20,150 nucleotides of DNA from CAYYBZ01 sp964470285 [NCBI: uncultured Oligoflexia bacterium] (GTDB lineage Bacteria > Bdellovibrionota_G > CAYYBZ01): positions 1 to 20,150 of the forward strand of contig CAYYBZ010000008.1 in assembly GCA_964470285.1 (NCBI GenBank), written 5' to 3'. A program made the position numbers and the translations under genes. Of this stretch, positions 8,504 through 15,801 are shown in pieces. Below the pieces are notes generated by a model. The model made no database searches, had not been told where the DNA came from, and was given only the letters and a program-made list of their open reading frames with translations. Numbering within the stretch: position 1 is the stretch's first letter; each line of letters opens with the position of its first letter.

Positions 8504-9007
8504 ATGAAAATTACTCCGCTTGACATTCAGCAGCAAGCGTTCAGGCAGGCCTTTTTCACCGGTTACGATAAAAAGGAAGTGGATGAGTTTTTAGATTTAA
8601 TTAAAGAAGAGATGGAAAAGATTATAACCGAGAACAATAAGCTCAAAGAGGAATTAAAAAGGAAAGAAGGAGATTTAAGTGAATTAAAGGCCAGAGAAAA
8701 GATTTTAAAGGATACAATGATAACCGCCCAGAAGATTACAGAAGATATTAAGAATAACGCAAAAAAAGAGGGAGAATTGATAATTTCCCAATCTGAGATT
8801 CAGGCGGAAAAAATCATAAAGACGGCACAGTTAAGACTTAACGAAATAGTTGACGATATAAACGAGCTTAAAAGACAGAGGGCAATGTTCGAAGCTACTC
8901 TTAAGTCCGTTATTGAAAAACATTTTAAACTTTTAGAAATCACGGCAGATGATGAGGTCAGTGAAGTTTCCATTGAGAACAAGCTTTCCTTTATCCCGGG
9001 TAAATAG
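8504..9007 (+). CDS. divIVA: DivIVA domain protein
   Basis: A 167-residue, highly charged coiled-coil protein. Residues 1-35 (MKITPLDIQQQAFRQAFFTGYDKKEVDEFLDL) carry the DivIVA signature: TPLDI, a QxFxxxFxGYD core and EVDxFLD. This part binds curved membrane in studied DivIVA proteins. Residues about 35-145 are Lys/Glu-rich heptad-like sequence expected to form a long coiled coil. Members place division, polarity or cell-wall machinery; the exact job in this lineage is unknown. The AGGGGG ribosome binding site (8492-8497) is strong. It overlaps the following DUF167 gene, an arrangement recalled from other Deltaproteobacteria. Its position after pilR could be polarity-related or only adjacency. 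Confidence 0.9.
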   Translation: MKITPLDIQQQAFRQAFFTGYDKKEVDEFLDLIKEEMEKIITENNKLKEELKRKEGDLSELKAREKILKDTMITAQKITEDIKNNAKKEGELIISQSEIQAEKIIKTAQLRLNEIVDDINELKRQRAMFEATLKSVIEKHFKLLEITADDEVSEVSIENKLSFIPGK

Positions 9008-9290
9008 TGTCTTAAAACAGACGCGTGAAGGAATATATTTATCACTTCACGTTATCCCCGGATCTGCAAGGACCGAGATCGCAGGGCTTTACGGGGATAA
9101 ACTGAAGATTAAAGTTAAGTCTCCCCCTGCCGAAGGTAAGGCCAACAATGAAATCATAAAGTTTCTGGGAAAAATATTTTCATTGAAAAATAAAGACATT
9201 GAAATTGTTAAGGGGAAAAAATCAAGAAGCAAGCAGATTTTTATAAAGGGATGCAGTAAAGAATTAATAGCGTCGTTGTTAGCTGATTAA
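8949..9290 (+). CDS. DUF167 (YggU-like) family protein
   Basis: A small protein of 113 residues if read from 8949. The conserved part runs from about residue 28: LSLHVIPGSARTEIAGLYGDKLKIKVKS, then PPAEGKANNEIIKFLG, then VKGKKSRSKQIFIKG, the DUF167 core. No biochemical function is established for the family. The start is uncertain: ATG 8949, ATG 8952 and GTG 8961 all lie inside the divIVA reading frame (overlap about 47-59 bases), and the first 20 or so residues are not family sequence. GAGG at 8954-8957 is placed for the GTG, though rather close. It is probably translationally coupled to divIVA. Confidence 0.85.
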   Translation: MMRSVKFPLRTSFPLSRVNSVLKQTREGIYLSLHVIPGSARTEIAGLYGDKLKIKVKSPPAEGKANNEIIKFLGKIFSLKNKDIEIVKGKKSRSKQIFIKGCSKELIASLLAD

Positions 9291-9373
9291 AGTTTTCGAT
9301 ACGAATGTAAGAGGTATAACCGCAACTATTAAAAAACGCTTTTTGTATTTCATGATAACGCAATGCATATATT

Positions 9374-9392
9374 CTGGGGTAATATGCCCCGG
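9374..9392 (+). other. GC-rich stem-loop between the DUF167 gene and folD
   Basis: CTGGGG (9374-9379) can pair with CCCCGG (9387-9392) around a 7-base loop TAATATG, with one G-T pair. It stands out in a 217-base AT-rich gap. No run of T follows at once, so it is a poor intrinsic terminator. It may be a protein site or a leader structure of the folD-gcv transcript. No known glycine riboswitch signature was recognised in the gap, and no clear promoter could be fixed, although a TATAAA lies at 9444-9449. Confidence 0.3.
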
Positions 9393-9507
9393 GTTACTTT
9401 AAAAATCAAGTATCAATACGATGCCTTGTTTGTCTTGTTTTTTTATAAACCATATGTTAATTAAGAAATCCTTTTTTCCTATTAAATAGCGGATCGGTGG
9501 AGTTTTT

Positions 9508-10374
9508 ATGGAAGATTCGAAATTAATTGACGGTAAGCAAATTTCTAAACAAATCAAAGCTGATTTAAAAAAGAAAGTAGAGAATTTTGAAAACAAATAC
9601 AATAAGAAGCCTGGACTTGCTGTAGTTTTAATTGGAGATAACGAAGCCTCTCATATTTACGTGAATATGAAAGAAAAAGCCTGTGCAAAAACGGGGCTTC
9701 ATTCGGTAAAGCATCAACTTTCCAGTGATGTTTCGCAAAAAAAAGTTTTAGCTCTTATAAGTGAGCTCAATTCAGACGATTCTATTCACGGCATACTTGT
9801 TCAACTGCCTCTGCCCTCCCAGCTTGATTCTGCAAAAATAATTGAAGCGATTTCTCCATCCAAGGATGTAGACGGGTTTCACCCTATAAGTACCGGTAAG
9901 CTTTGGACAGGACAGAATACTCTCGTTCCATGCACACCGTCCGGAATACTTAAACTCATAGAATCAACAGGACAAAAGATAGAGGGTAAAAATGCGGTAA
10001 TTGTCGGCAGAAGCAATATAGTCGGTAAACCGGTTGCGTCACTTCTTTTGAAAAATCATGCAACCGTAACCATCTGTCATTCAAGGACCAAGGACCTTCC
10101 TCAGGTTGTCGGATCAGCCGATATTTTAGTCGCGGCTATAGGAAAAGCTGAATTTGTAAAGGCAGACTGGGTAAAAAAGGGAAGCACTGTAATCGATGTC
10201 GGCGTTAACAGGCTCGAAGACGGAAAGCTTGTCGGTGATGTTGAGTTTGAGGGGGCAAAAAAAAGAGCGGCTTTTATAACACCTGTTCCCGGAGGTGTAG
10301 GGCCCATGACCATAGCACTTCTTCTTTCAAATACTGTAGAGGCTGCTGAGCACATTGAAGGGGATGAAAAATGA
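9508..10374 (+). CDS. folD: Methylenetetrahydrofolate dehydrogenase / methenyltetrahydrofolate cyclohydrolase FolD
   Basis: A 288-residue cytoplasmic bifunctional enzyme that interconverts 5,10-methylene-THF and 5,10-methenyl-THF with NADP and hydrolyses the latter to 10-formyl-THF. The catalytic YxxxK is Y51-K55 in SHIYVNMKEKAC. HGILVQLPLP (94-103) and DVDGFHP (120-126) form the folate pocket, PCTP (141-144) is conserved, and GRSNIVGKP (167-175) is in the nucleotide-binding half. The C-terminal signature PVPGGVGPMT is at 259-268. GGTGGAG about 7 bases before the ATG supports the start. The stop overlaps the gcvT start in ATGA (10371-10374), so the two are translationally coupled; FolD can consume the methylene-THF released by the T-protein. 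Confidence 0.96.
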   Translation: MEDSKLIDGKQISKQIKADLKKKVENFENKYNKKPGLAVVLIGDNEASHIYVNMKEKACAKTGLHSVKHQLSSDVSQKKVLALISELNSDDSIHGILVQLPLPSQLDSAKIIEAISPSKDVDGFHPISTGKLWTGQNTLVPCTPSGILKLIESTGQKIEGKNAVIVGRSNIVGKPVASLLLKNHATVTICHSRTKDLPQVVGSADILVAAIGKAEFVKADWVKKGSTVIDVGVNRLEDGKLVGDVEFEGAKKRAAFITPVPGGVGPMTIALLLSNTVEAAEHIEGDEK

Positions 10375-11468
10375 ATTCTTTAAAAAAAACGGTTCTTTTC
10401 GAAAAGCATAAAAAATTAGGCGCAAAAATAGTAGATTTTGCTGGCTTTGAAATGCCGGTTAAATATTCGGGAATTCTGGGTGAGCATAAGGCTGTAAGGG
10501 AATCGGCAGGAGTATTTGACGTAAGCCACATGGGAGAAATTGAGGTTTCCGGGCCAAAGGCTCTGGAGTACTGCCAGAATATTTCAACAAACGATGTTTC
10601 CAAACTTAAAATAGGTCAGGTTCAGTATTCTTGTTACTGCATGCCCTCAGGCGGTGTGGTTGACGACTTCACTCTTTTTAGAACTGATGAAAATAAGTAT
10701 CTGTTCATCGTTAATGCAGCCAATAAACAGAAAGATTTGGATTGGATGATTAAACATAAGATTGACGGAGCGAATATAAGGGATTTAAGTGAAAAATTTT
10801 CCCTGATTGCACTTCAGGGGCCCAATTCGGAGAACATAGCATCAAAAATTTTCGGCAAAGATATACGTGAGATAAAATTTTACTCTTTTGTCGAGAAGGA
10901 ATTTTCAGGGAAAAAGGTAAGCCTTTCAAGGACCGGCTATACAGGCGAAAACGGATTTGAAATAATGATTGAAAACGATTTCGCATGCGAACTGTGGGAT
11001 AAACTCATGGAATACGGCAAAGATTTCAATATTGTTGCAGTTGGTCTCGGCGCAAGGGATACATTGAGAATGGAAATGGGATACGCCCTTTACGGTCATG
11101 AATTGACTGAAAACATAAGCCCTTTGCAGGCAAATCTGGGTTGGATTGTTAAGCTTAAAAAGGATAAATTCATAGGTAGAGAAGCCCTTTTAAAACAGAA
11201 AGCAGACGGAATAAAAAAGAGATTTACCGGATTTAAGCTTACTGAAAGAGGCGTTCCCAGAGAAAAATTTCTTGTATTTAAGGACGAAAAGGAAATAGGA
11301 TGGGTGAGTTCAGGGACTCATTCTCCGTCATTGGGAACAGGTCTTGGATTATGTTTTGTTAACAGCGAAATAAGTGACGGTGAAAACGTCTTTATAGAAA
11401 TCAGAGACAAAAGGGTCGGTGCAATTCTTCAAAAGCCGCCTTTTGTAAAAGGTTCTATTAAAAGATAA
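10371..11468 (+). CDS. gcvT: Glycine cleavage system aminomethyltransferase (T-protein)
   Basis: A 365-residue enzyme that takes the aminomethyl group from the lipoyl arm of GcvH, transfers the one-carbon unit to tetrahydrofolate and releases ammonia. Family segments are HKKLGAKIVDFAGFEMPVKY near the start, GVFDVSHMGEIEVSG (47-61), GGVVDDF (94-100) with the catalytic-position aspartate pair D98/D99, SRTGYTGENGFEIM (186-199), and GLGARDTLRMEMGYALYGHEL (225-245). The length is normal. Translation is coupled to folD by a 4-base overlap. The C-terminal domain ends in a short basic tail. Confidence 0.96.
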   Translation: MNSLKKTVLFEKHKKLGAKIVDFAGFEMPVKYSGILGEHKAVRESAGVFDVSHMGEIEVSGPKALEYCQNISTNDVSKLKIGQVQYSCYCMPSGGVVDDFTLFRTDENKYLFIVNAANKQKDLDWMIKHKIDGANIRDLSEKFSLIALQGPNSENIASKIFGKDIREIKFYSFVEKEFSGKKVSLSRTGYTGENGFEIMIENDFACELWDKLMEYGKDFNIVAVGLGARDTLRMEMGYALYGHELTENISPLQANLGWIVKLKKDKFIGREALLKQKADGIKKRFTGFKLTERGVPREKFLVFKDEKEIGWVSSGTHSPSLGTGLGLCFVNSEISDGENVFIEIRDKRVGAILQKPPFVKGSIKR

Positions 11469-11506
11469 AGGTTTAGGAAAAACTCTTATGAAAGGAGATA
11501 CATAAT

Positions 11507-11899
11507 ATGGATTGTCCTGAAGATTTAAAATACACGAAGTCGCATGAATGGGCGAGAATTGAAGGCGATGTTATTACCGTAGGCCTTTCGGACTATGCAC
11601 AGGAATCACTGGGAGACATCGTTCATATTGAGCTTCCCGAAGAGGGAAAAACTCTGGAAAAAGAAGAGGTTTTCGGAGTTGTCGAATCGGTAAAGGCGGT
11701 TTCCGATCTTTACTGCCCGGTTAAGGGTGAGGTGATTGAGGCAAATGAAGCCTTAACGGAGAGTCCCGAGGCCGTTAACGAGGATCCCTACGGAGAAGCC
11801 TGGCTGATCAAAATAAAGGTTGCCGATAAATCCGCCCTCGAAGAGCTCATGGATTGTGAAAAGTACAAAGCGTACGTTGAAGAAGAATCTGACAAGTAG
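11507..11899 (+). CDS. gcvH: Glycine cleavage system H protein (lipoyl carrier)
   Basis: A 130-residue lipoyl-domain shuttle that carries the methylamine intermediate from the P-protein to the T-protein and is reoxidised by lipoamide dehydrogenase. It opens with LKYTKSHEWARIEGD. The lipoylation site is K63 in FGVVESVKAVSDLY (56-69), followed by PVKGEVIEANEAL and NEDPYGEAWLIKI, all as in the family. The ribosome binding site AAAGGAG is strong and lies about 10 bases before the ATG. It lies 38 bases after gcvT. Neither the L-protein (lpd) nor lipoate ligase or synthase is in this window. Confidence 0.97.
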   Translation: MDCPEDLKYTKSHEWARIEGDVITVGLSDYAQESLGDIVHIELPEEGKTLEKEEVFGVVESVKAVSDLYCPVKGEVIEANEALTESPEAVNEDPYGEAWLIKIKVADKSALEELMDCEKYKAYVEEESDK

Positions 11900-11910
11900 G
11901 TAAGGTTGAT

Positions 11911-13260
11911 ATGAGGTATATTCCAGGTCTTTGCGATGATTCGTCCGAAATGCTTGCCAAAATCGGAGTTAAAAACGTTGGGGATCTTTTTTCAAGCGTA
12001 CCCGAAGATATCAGGGTAAAAATTGCGCTCGATTTACCCAAAAGGCTATCTGAACTCGGCCTTCTAAGATTTTTTGAAGAATTGTCTTCTAAAAACTCAA
12101 AACCTCTCGGTAAAAATTCCTGGACAAACTTTCTCGGCGCAGGTTGTTACGATCATTACGTTCCGGCTTCGGTTGATCATCTTGCCTCCCGTTCCGAGTT
12201 CTATACAGCCTATACTCCTTATCAGGCGGAATTAAGCCAGGGAACGCTTCAATCCATATTTGAATTCCAGTCCTTAATTTGCGCTGTTTCCGGAATGGAA
12301 ATATCAAATGCCTCGGTATATGACGGGGCCAATGCCGCCGCTGAGGCCTGTTTAATGGCAGAGCGCATAAAAAGAAAAAAGAAAATGCTTATAGCCGAAA
12401 CGCTTCATCCGGAATACAGGCAGGTAATAGAAGCGTACACAAAACAAAAGCGTATGGAAATTGTCGATATACCTTTTAAGCCGGACGGGCTTGCCGATTA
12501 CTCTCAAGTAGAGAAAGAAACCGATATAGCCTGCGTTGTCGTTCAGTACCCGAATTTCTTCGGCAACATTGAAGATGTAAAGGGCGCAAAAAAACTTTCA
12601 GAACAAAAGGATGCGCTTTTAGTAACCGTTACGACCGAGCCGGTTTCTCTGGGAGTCTTAAAATCTCCGGGCGAGCTGGGAGCGGATATTTTCGCAGGCG
12701 AAGGGCAGTCTTTCGGCAATTACATGGCATTTGGAGGCCCGCATCTCGGGCTTTTAGCCACCAAAAAAGAATACACAAGAAACATACCAGGAAGAATAGC
12801 CAGCGAAACTATCGATGCAGAGGGAAAAAAGGGATATGTCCTTTACATGGCGACAAGGGAACAGCATATACGCAGAGAAAAAGCTACTTCCAATATCTGC
12901 ACAAACAATGCGCTCTGTGCCCTTAAGGCAACGATTTATCTTGCACTTTTGGGGAAAAGAGGGTTTAGAGAGCTGGCCAGTTCAAATCTTTCAAACGCTC
13001 AATATCTAAGAGAAGAACTCTCAAATTTGAGGGGTGTTCAGGTTAAATTCGACGCTCCTACTTTCAATGAATTTGTTTTTTCTTCGTCTTTACCGGCCTC
13101 CACAATTCTTAACAGCTTAAAGGAAGCCGGAATAATCGGAGGAATTCCTCTGGAAGGATACTTCAGGGAATACAAAACAAGTATTTTGGTATCCGTAACC
13201 GAAATGAGAACCAAAAAAGACATGGATGCTTACATAGAAGCGGTAAAGAGCTGTTTATAG
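11911..13260 (+). CDS. gcvPA: Glycine dehydrogenase (decarboxylating) subunit 1, GcvPA
   Basis: A 449-residue N-terminal-half subunit of the two-subunit P-protein, which decarboxylates glycine and loads methylamine on GcvH. Signatures are FLGAGCYDHYVPASVDHL (74-91), YTPYQAELSQGTLQ (101-114), ASVYDGANAAAEA (134-146), GEGQSFGNYMAFGGPHLG, PGRIAS and TREQHIRREKATSNICTNNAL. This half lacks the PLP lysine, as expected; GcvPB supplies it. AAGG a few bases before the ATG is a modest ribosome binding site. It starts 11 bases after gcvH, within the operon. Confidence 0.96.
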   Translation: MRYIPGLCDDSSEMLAKIGVKNVGDLFSSVPEDIRVKIALDLPKRLSELGLLRFFEELSSKNSKPLGKNSWTNFLGAGCYDHYVPASVDHLASRSEFYTAYTPYQAELSQGTLQSIFEFQSLICAVSGMEISNASVYDGANAAAEACLMAERIKRKKKMLIAETLHPEYRQVIEAYTKQKRMEIVDIPFKPDGLADYSQVEKETDIACVVVQYPNFFGNIEDVKGAKKLSEQKDALLVTVTTEPVSLGVLKSPGELGADIFAGEGQSFGNYMAFGGPHLGLLATKKEYTRNIPGRIASETIDAEGKKGYVLYMATREQHIRREKATSNICTNNALCALKATIYLALLGKRGFRELASSNLSNAQYLREELSNLRGVQVKFDAPTFNEFVFSSSLPASTILNSLKEAGIIGGIPLEGYFREYKTSILVSVTEMRTKKDMDAYIEAVKSCL

Positions 13261-13276
13261 GAAAGGAAAGACCTTG

Positions 13277-14782
13277 ATGAAGAAAAATGAGGTTTTAAGA
13301 TATTATCAGGAAGAAAAAGATCTTTTTGAAATCTCACGTAATAAAGAGAGAACAAAGGATGTAGGGGAATTCACATGTGAGATAAACTTCGATGATGTTA
13401 AAAGATCAATACCGAACGATTACAGAAGAGATGAGATGGGAGACTATCCGGAACTTTCAGAGGTCGAGGTTGTAAGACATTTCACAAGAATATCCCAGAA
13501 GAATTACTGCGTTGATACGGGCCTTTACCCTTTAGGTTCGTGCACCATGAAATACAATCCAAAAATCAACGATAGAATCGCTTCAGCGGCTGATTTTGCT
13601 TCGACTCATCCTTATTCTCCTTTGGATACAATTCAGGGGAATATGGAAGCGCTTTATATTACACAAAAGCTTTTATGCACCATTACAGGCATGGATGCAG
13701 TTACACTGAGTCCTTCTGCCGGGGCGCAGGGCGAGTTTGTAGGTATGCAGATGATAATGGCCTATCACAGAAAAAATGAAAGCGGTAAAGATATTGTCAT
13801 AATACCCGATTCCGCTCACGGAACAAATCCGGCCAGCTCGGCGCTTTGTAATTACCGGGTAGTTACAGTTAAATCGGATGAGAGAGGAATGCTTTCTCCG
13901 TCAAAACTTAAAGAAGTCATGAGTGATAAGGTTGCGGGCCTTATGGTAACGTGTCCTAACACTTTGGGTATATTTGAAGAAAATATATCTGAAATATCCG
14001 ACATAATACATGAAGCCGGCGGTCTTGTTTACTGTGACGGCGCTAATTTAAACGCCGTTTTGGGCCTTGTCGATTTCAGGGAAATGGGTGTGGACGTAAT
14101 GCATATGAATCTGCATAAAACGTTTTCAACGCCGCACGGAGGAGGGGGCCCGGGTTCAGGACCCGTTGCCATCAGGGATATTTTAAGCGATTTTCTTCCG
14201 GTTCCCTTAATAGAAAAAGAAAAAGACGGCTTTATTTTTAAATATGATATTCCCGATTCAATCGGGCGGCTAAGACCCTTTTACGGAAATTTCGGCGTGA
14301 TTATAAGAGCATTGACTTATATCCTGTCTTTGGGTGAAGAGGGTTTAAAGGCGGTTAGGGAAGGAGCCGTATTAAACTCGAATTATATAAAGGCGCATCT
14401 TAAGGGTATTTATCATCTTCCATACGAATCAAAATCGCTTCACGAGGTGGTTCTCTCTGATAAGAATTTCAAGGATGACAGGGTTTCAACACTTGATATT
14501 GCAAAAAGATTAATGGACTTTGGATTTCATGCACCTACGGTTTATTTTCCTCTGATAGTCAAGGGGGCTTTAATGATTGAGCCCACGGAAACCGAAAGCA
14601 AGGCTGAAATAGACAGATTCATTGAGGCCATGAAAACAATTGCAAAGGAAATTAAAGAAAACCCGGATATTTTGCATTCTGCTCCGAATAATCTCGGAAT
14701 TAAAAGGCTTGATGAAGTTCATGCAGCTAAGAATCCCAAGCTCACATGGTCAGATTCCAAAAAATCATCTGCCAATTTTTAA
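13277..14782 (+). CDS. gcvPB: Glycine dehydrogenase (decarboxylating) subunit 2, GcvPB
   Basis: A 501-residue PLP-binding subunit of the split P-protein. Family motifs are LYPLGSCTMKYNPK (N-terminal third), HPYSPLDTIQGN, SPSAGAQGEF and DSAHGTNPASS. The PLP lysine is K281 in MHMNLHKTFSTPHGGGGPGSGP, with its glycine-rich loop. The ATG at 13277 is preferred to an in-frame TTG at 13274, because it is the stronger start codon and is well placed behind the purine-rich GAAAGGAAAG (13261-13270). It is the last gene of folD-gcvTHPAPB, and a hairpin at 14908-14930 may end the transcript. Confidence 0.96.
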   Translation: MKKNEVLRYYQEEKDLFEISRNKERTKDVGEFTCEINFDDVKRSIPNDYRRDEMGDYPELSEVEVVRHFTRISQKNYCVDTGLYPLGSCTMKYNPKINDRIASAADFASTHPYSPLDTIQGNMEALYITQKLLCTITGMDAVTLSPSAGAQGEFVGMQMIMAYHRKNESGKDIVIIPDSAHGTNPASSALCNYRVVTVKSDERGMLSPSKLKEVMSDKVAGLMVTCPNTLGIFEENISEISDIIHEAGGLVYCDGANLNAVLGLVDFREMGVDVMHMNLHKTFSTPHGGGGPGSGPVAIRDILSDFLPVPLIEKEKDGFIFKYDIPDSIGRLRPFYGNFGVIIRALTYILSLGEEGLKAVREGAVLNSNYIKAHLKGIYHLPYESKSLHEVVLSDKNFKDDRVSTLDIAKRLMDFGFHAPTVYFPLIVKGALMIEPTETESKAEIDRFIEAMKTIAKEIKENPDILHSAPNNLGIKRLDEVHAAKNPKLTWSDSKKSSANF

Positions 14783-14827
14783 TGCAGGTTCTAATTTCAT
14801 GTCTTTTTTTGGGGGAAACCTGAGTTC

Positions 14828-14857
14828 ACTTTTGTAATGTGTGTGTTAACTTTTGTA
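14828..14857 (+). repeat. Direct repeat ACTTTTGTA with 21-base spacing
   Basis: ACTTTTGTA occurs at 14828-14836 and 14849-14857, exactly 21 bases apart start to start, so both copies face the same side of B-form DNA. A looser relative, GTTTTTGTCACTTTTATG, follows at 14928-14945. The pair lies about 165-195 bases upstream of the -12 element of the candidate sigma-54 promoter at 15007-15023, within the usual distance of bacterial enhancer sites. Binding is inferred; AT-rich composition makes chance possible. Confidence 0.35.
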
Positions 14858-14907
14858 GTTTTTCTAACCCATTGAATCTAAAACTTAATTACATAAAATT
14901 ACATTTT

Positions 14908-14933
14908 AACAGTAACTAGGGTTTACTGTTTTT
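14908..14933 (+). terminator. Candidate terminator hairpin after gcvPB
   Basis: AACAGTAA (14908-14915) pairs perfectly with TTACTGTT (14923-14930) around a 7-base loop, and three more T follow (14931-14933). The stem is eight base pairs but AT-rich, and the T tract is then broken by GTCAC, so termination strength is doubtful. It could equally be a protein-binding palindrome, since two more inverted repeats follow at once. Confidence 0.4.
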
Positions 14934-14962
14934 GTCACTTTTATGACAATTCCTATTGGAAT
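14932..14962 (+). promoter_or_regulatory. Two adjoining inverted repeats upstream of the lipoprotein gene
   Basis: TTGTCA (14932-14937) and TGACAA (14944-14949) form a perfect 6-base inverted repeat with a 6-base spacer. It shares bases 14949-14950 with a second one, ATTCC (14949-14953) and GGAAT (14958-14962), spaced by 4. They lie about 60-90 bases upstream of the -12 element of the candidate sigma-54 promoter, where an activator of the NtrC class could bind. The first has TGTC on both strands, reminiscent of the TGTC-containing PilR sites described in Pseudomonas. No binding has been shown. Confidence 0.4.
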
Positions 14963-15006
14963 AAAATAAAACACAATAATACCGGTCTGTTAGCAATGCG
15001 TGAGCT

Positions 15007-15023
15007 TTGGCATGAAATTGGCA
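15007..15023 (+). promoter_or_regulatory. Candidate sigma-54 (-24/-12) promoter
   Basis: TTGGCATGAAATTGGCA fits the sigma-54 consensus YTGGCACGRNNNTTGCW at all but two defined positions (T for C at 15013, G for T at 15020). The essential GG (15009-15010) and GC (15021-15022) are separated by exactly 10 bases. A start near 15034 would give a leader of about 33 bases that includes the GGAG at 15055-15058. A sigma-54 activator gene, pilR, is in this window. The TTGGCA copies at 15007 and 15018 were also tested as sigma-70 -35 boxes, but no -10 lies at a proper distance. Confidence 0.6.
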
Positions 15024-15066
15024 CTTATATGAAAATATTATGCAACAAAAATATGGAGATAAAACA

Positions 15067-15786
15067 ATGGAATCAATAAAAATTACAATCATCGTTTTAA
15101 GTTTTTTATTTATAGGATGCGGCAATTATCAGCACGGAGCAATGGATTTAGTTGATCCGTTTAGCGACGGCAGTTACTACAATGAAATCGATATGAGAGT
15201 ATGGGCAGATATGGCCGATGAAAACGAAGAGATTGTATCCTGCCCTGAGGATCCCCTTAATCCGGAATGTCCGGGTATATGCTATAAGCTTTATGTGGAA
15301 CGGATGGAAGTAGGGTCGCAGCTTAGAGGGTTCCGTGAAGAAGAAATAGGATTTATGTATTTGGTTGCGACGGTTATCAGTGATGGGGAGGGATATGAAG
15401 ACTTTCAGCAACCGACCAATTTCCCGGGCAAATTAGATTCCTACGCAACGGAAGAGTCAGATATAGCCTATGAAAAGGAATGCGATGAGACTCCTTGTCA
15501 GGATTTTGAAGAATTACCTACAGATAAAAAGTATCCGGAAACAATGATAAAACTTTCTGAAAATCAGTGGAGATACCATGACGGTGAAGGAAGCGAGCAG
15601 TTTCTGGATCTTAAAAACTCTACCGAGCTTTTCACGGGCTACTATTACGGCAGCGAACGCGGAAATATCAATCAGCAATGCGACGGTTTTATGTCAAAAG
15701 CCGTTAAATTCAACAAGTACATTTTCTTCTTCCAGGCAAGAAACTGCCTTAAGTTTTGTAAGGTATATTACGGCGAATGTAGTTAG
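15067..15786 (+). CDS. Cysteine-rich predicted lipoprotein, unknown function
   Basis: I do not recognise this 239-residue protein. Residues 1-17 (MESIKITIIVLSFLFIG) are a short signal peptide, with the lipobox FIGC placing the lipidated cysteine at C18. The mature part is acidic and has nine further cysteines (59, 68, 72, 139, 144, 205, 227, 231, 238), some in short clusters such as CPEDPLNPECPGIC, suggesting disulfides in the periplasm or at the cell surface. No catalytic motif is seen. The ATG at 15067 is chosen because GGAG (15055-15058) is well placed and the signal peptide starts there; an in-frame ATG at 15040 would put polar residues before it. It is preceded by a candidate sigma-54 promoter and converges on the - strand lipoprotein, with 15 bases between the stop codons. 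Confidence 0.8.
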   Translation: MESIKITIIVLSFLFIGCGNYQHGAMDLVDPFSDGSYYNEIDMRVWADMADENEEIVSCPEDPLNPECPGICYKLYVERMEVGSQLRGFREEEIGFMYLVATVISDGEGYEDFQQPTNFPGKLDSYATEESDIAYEKECDETPCQDFEELPTDKKYPETMIKLSENQWRYHDGEGSEQFLDLKNSTELFTGYYYGSERGNINQQCDGFMSKAVKFNKYIFFFQARNCLKFCKVYYGECS

Positions 15787-15801
15787 AGATATTTAGTAAA
15801 A

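Noticed and set aside
8800-9045. Minus-strand open frame over divIVA, and similar antisense frames over pilB, pilT, pilC, folD, gcvPA and the PilZ-like gene
   Set aside because: All lie opposite well-identified coding genes, lack ribosome binding sites or recognisable domains, and are explained as shadow frames.
9384-9464. 26-residue open frame (MPRVTLKIKYQ...) in the folD leader
   Set aside because: It starts inside the GC stem-loop, has no recognised similarity and AT-driven composition; likely chance.
9291-9507. Possible glycine riboswitch before the folD-gcv operon
   Set aside because: No aptamer signature could be recognised by eye; left as a search to run.
14785-14822. CAGGTT/AACCTG inverted repeat just after gcvPB
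   Set aside because: Six-base arms with a loop of 26 bases and no T run after it; weaker than the hairpin at 14908-14930.
15040-15066. Longer N-terminus of the cysteine-rich lipoprotein from an ATG at 15040
   Set aside because: It would place polar residues before the signal peptide and lies too close to the inferred transcription start; GGAG serves the ATG at 15067.
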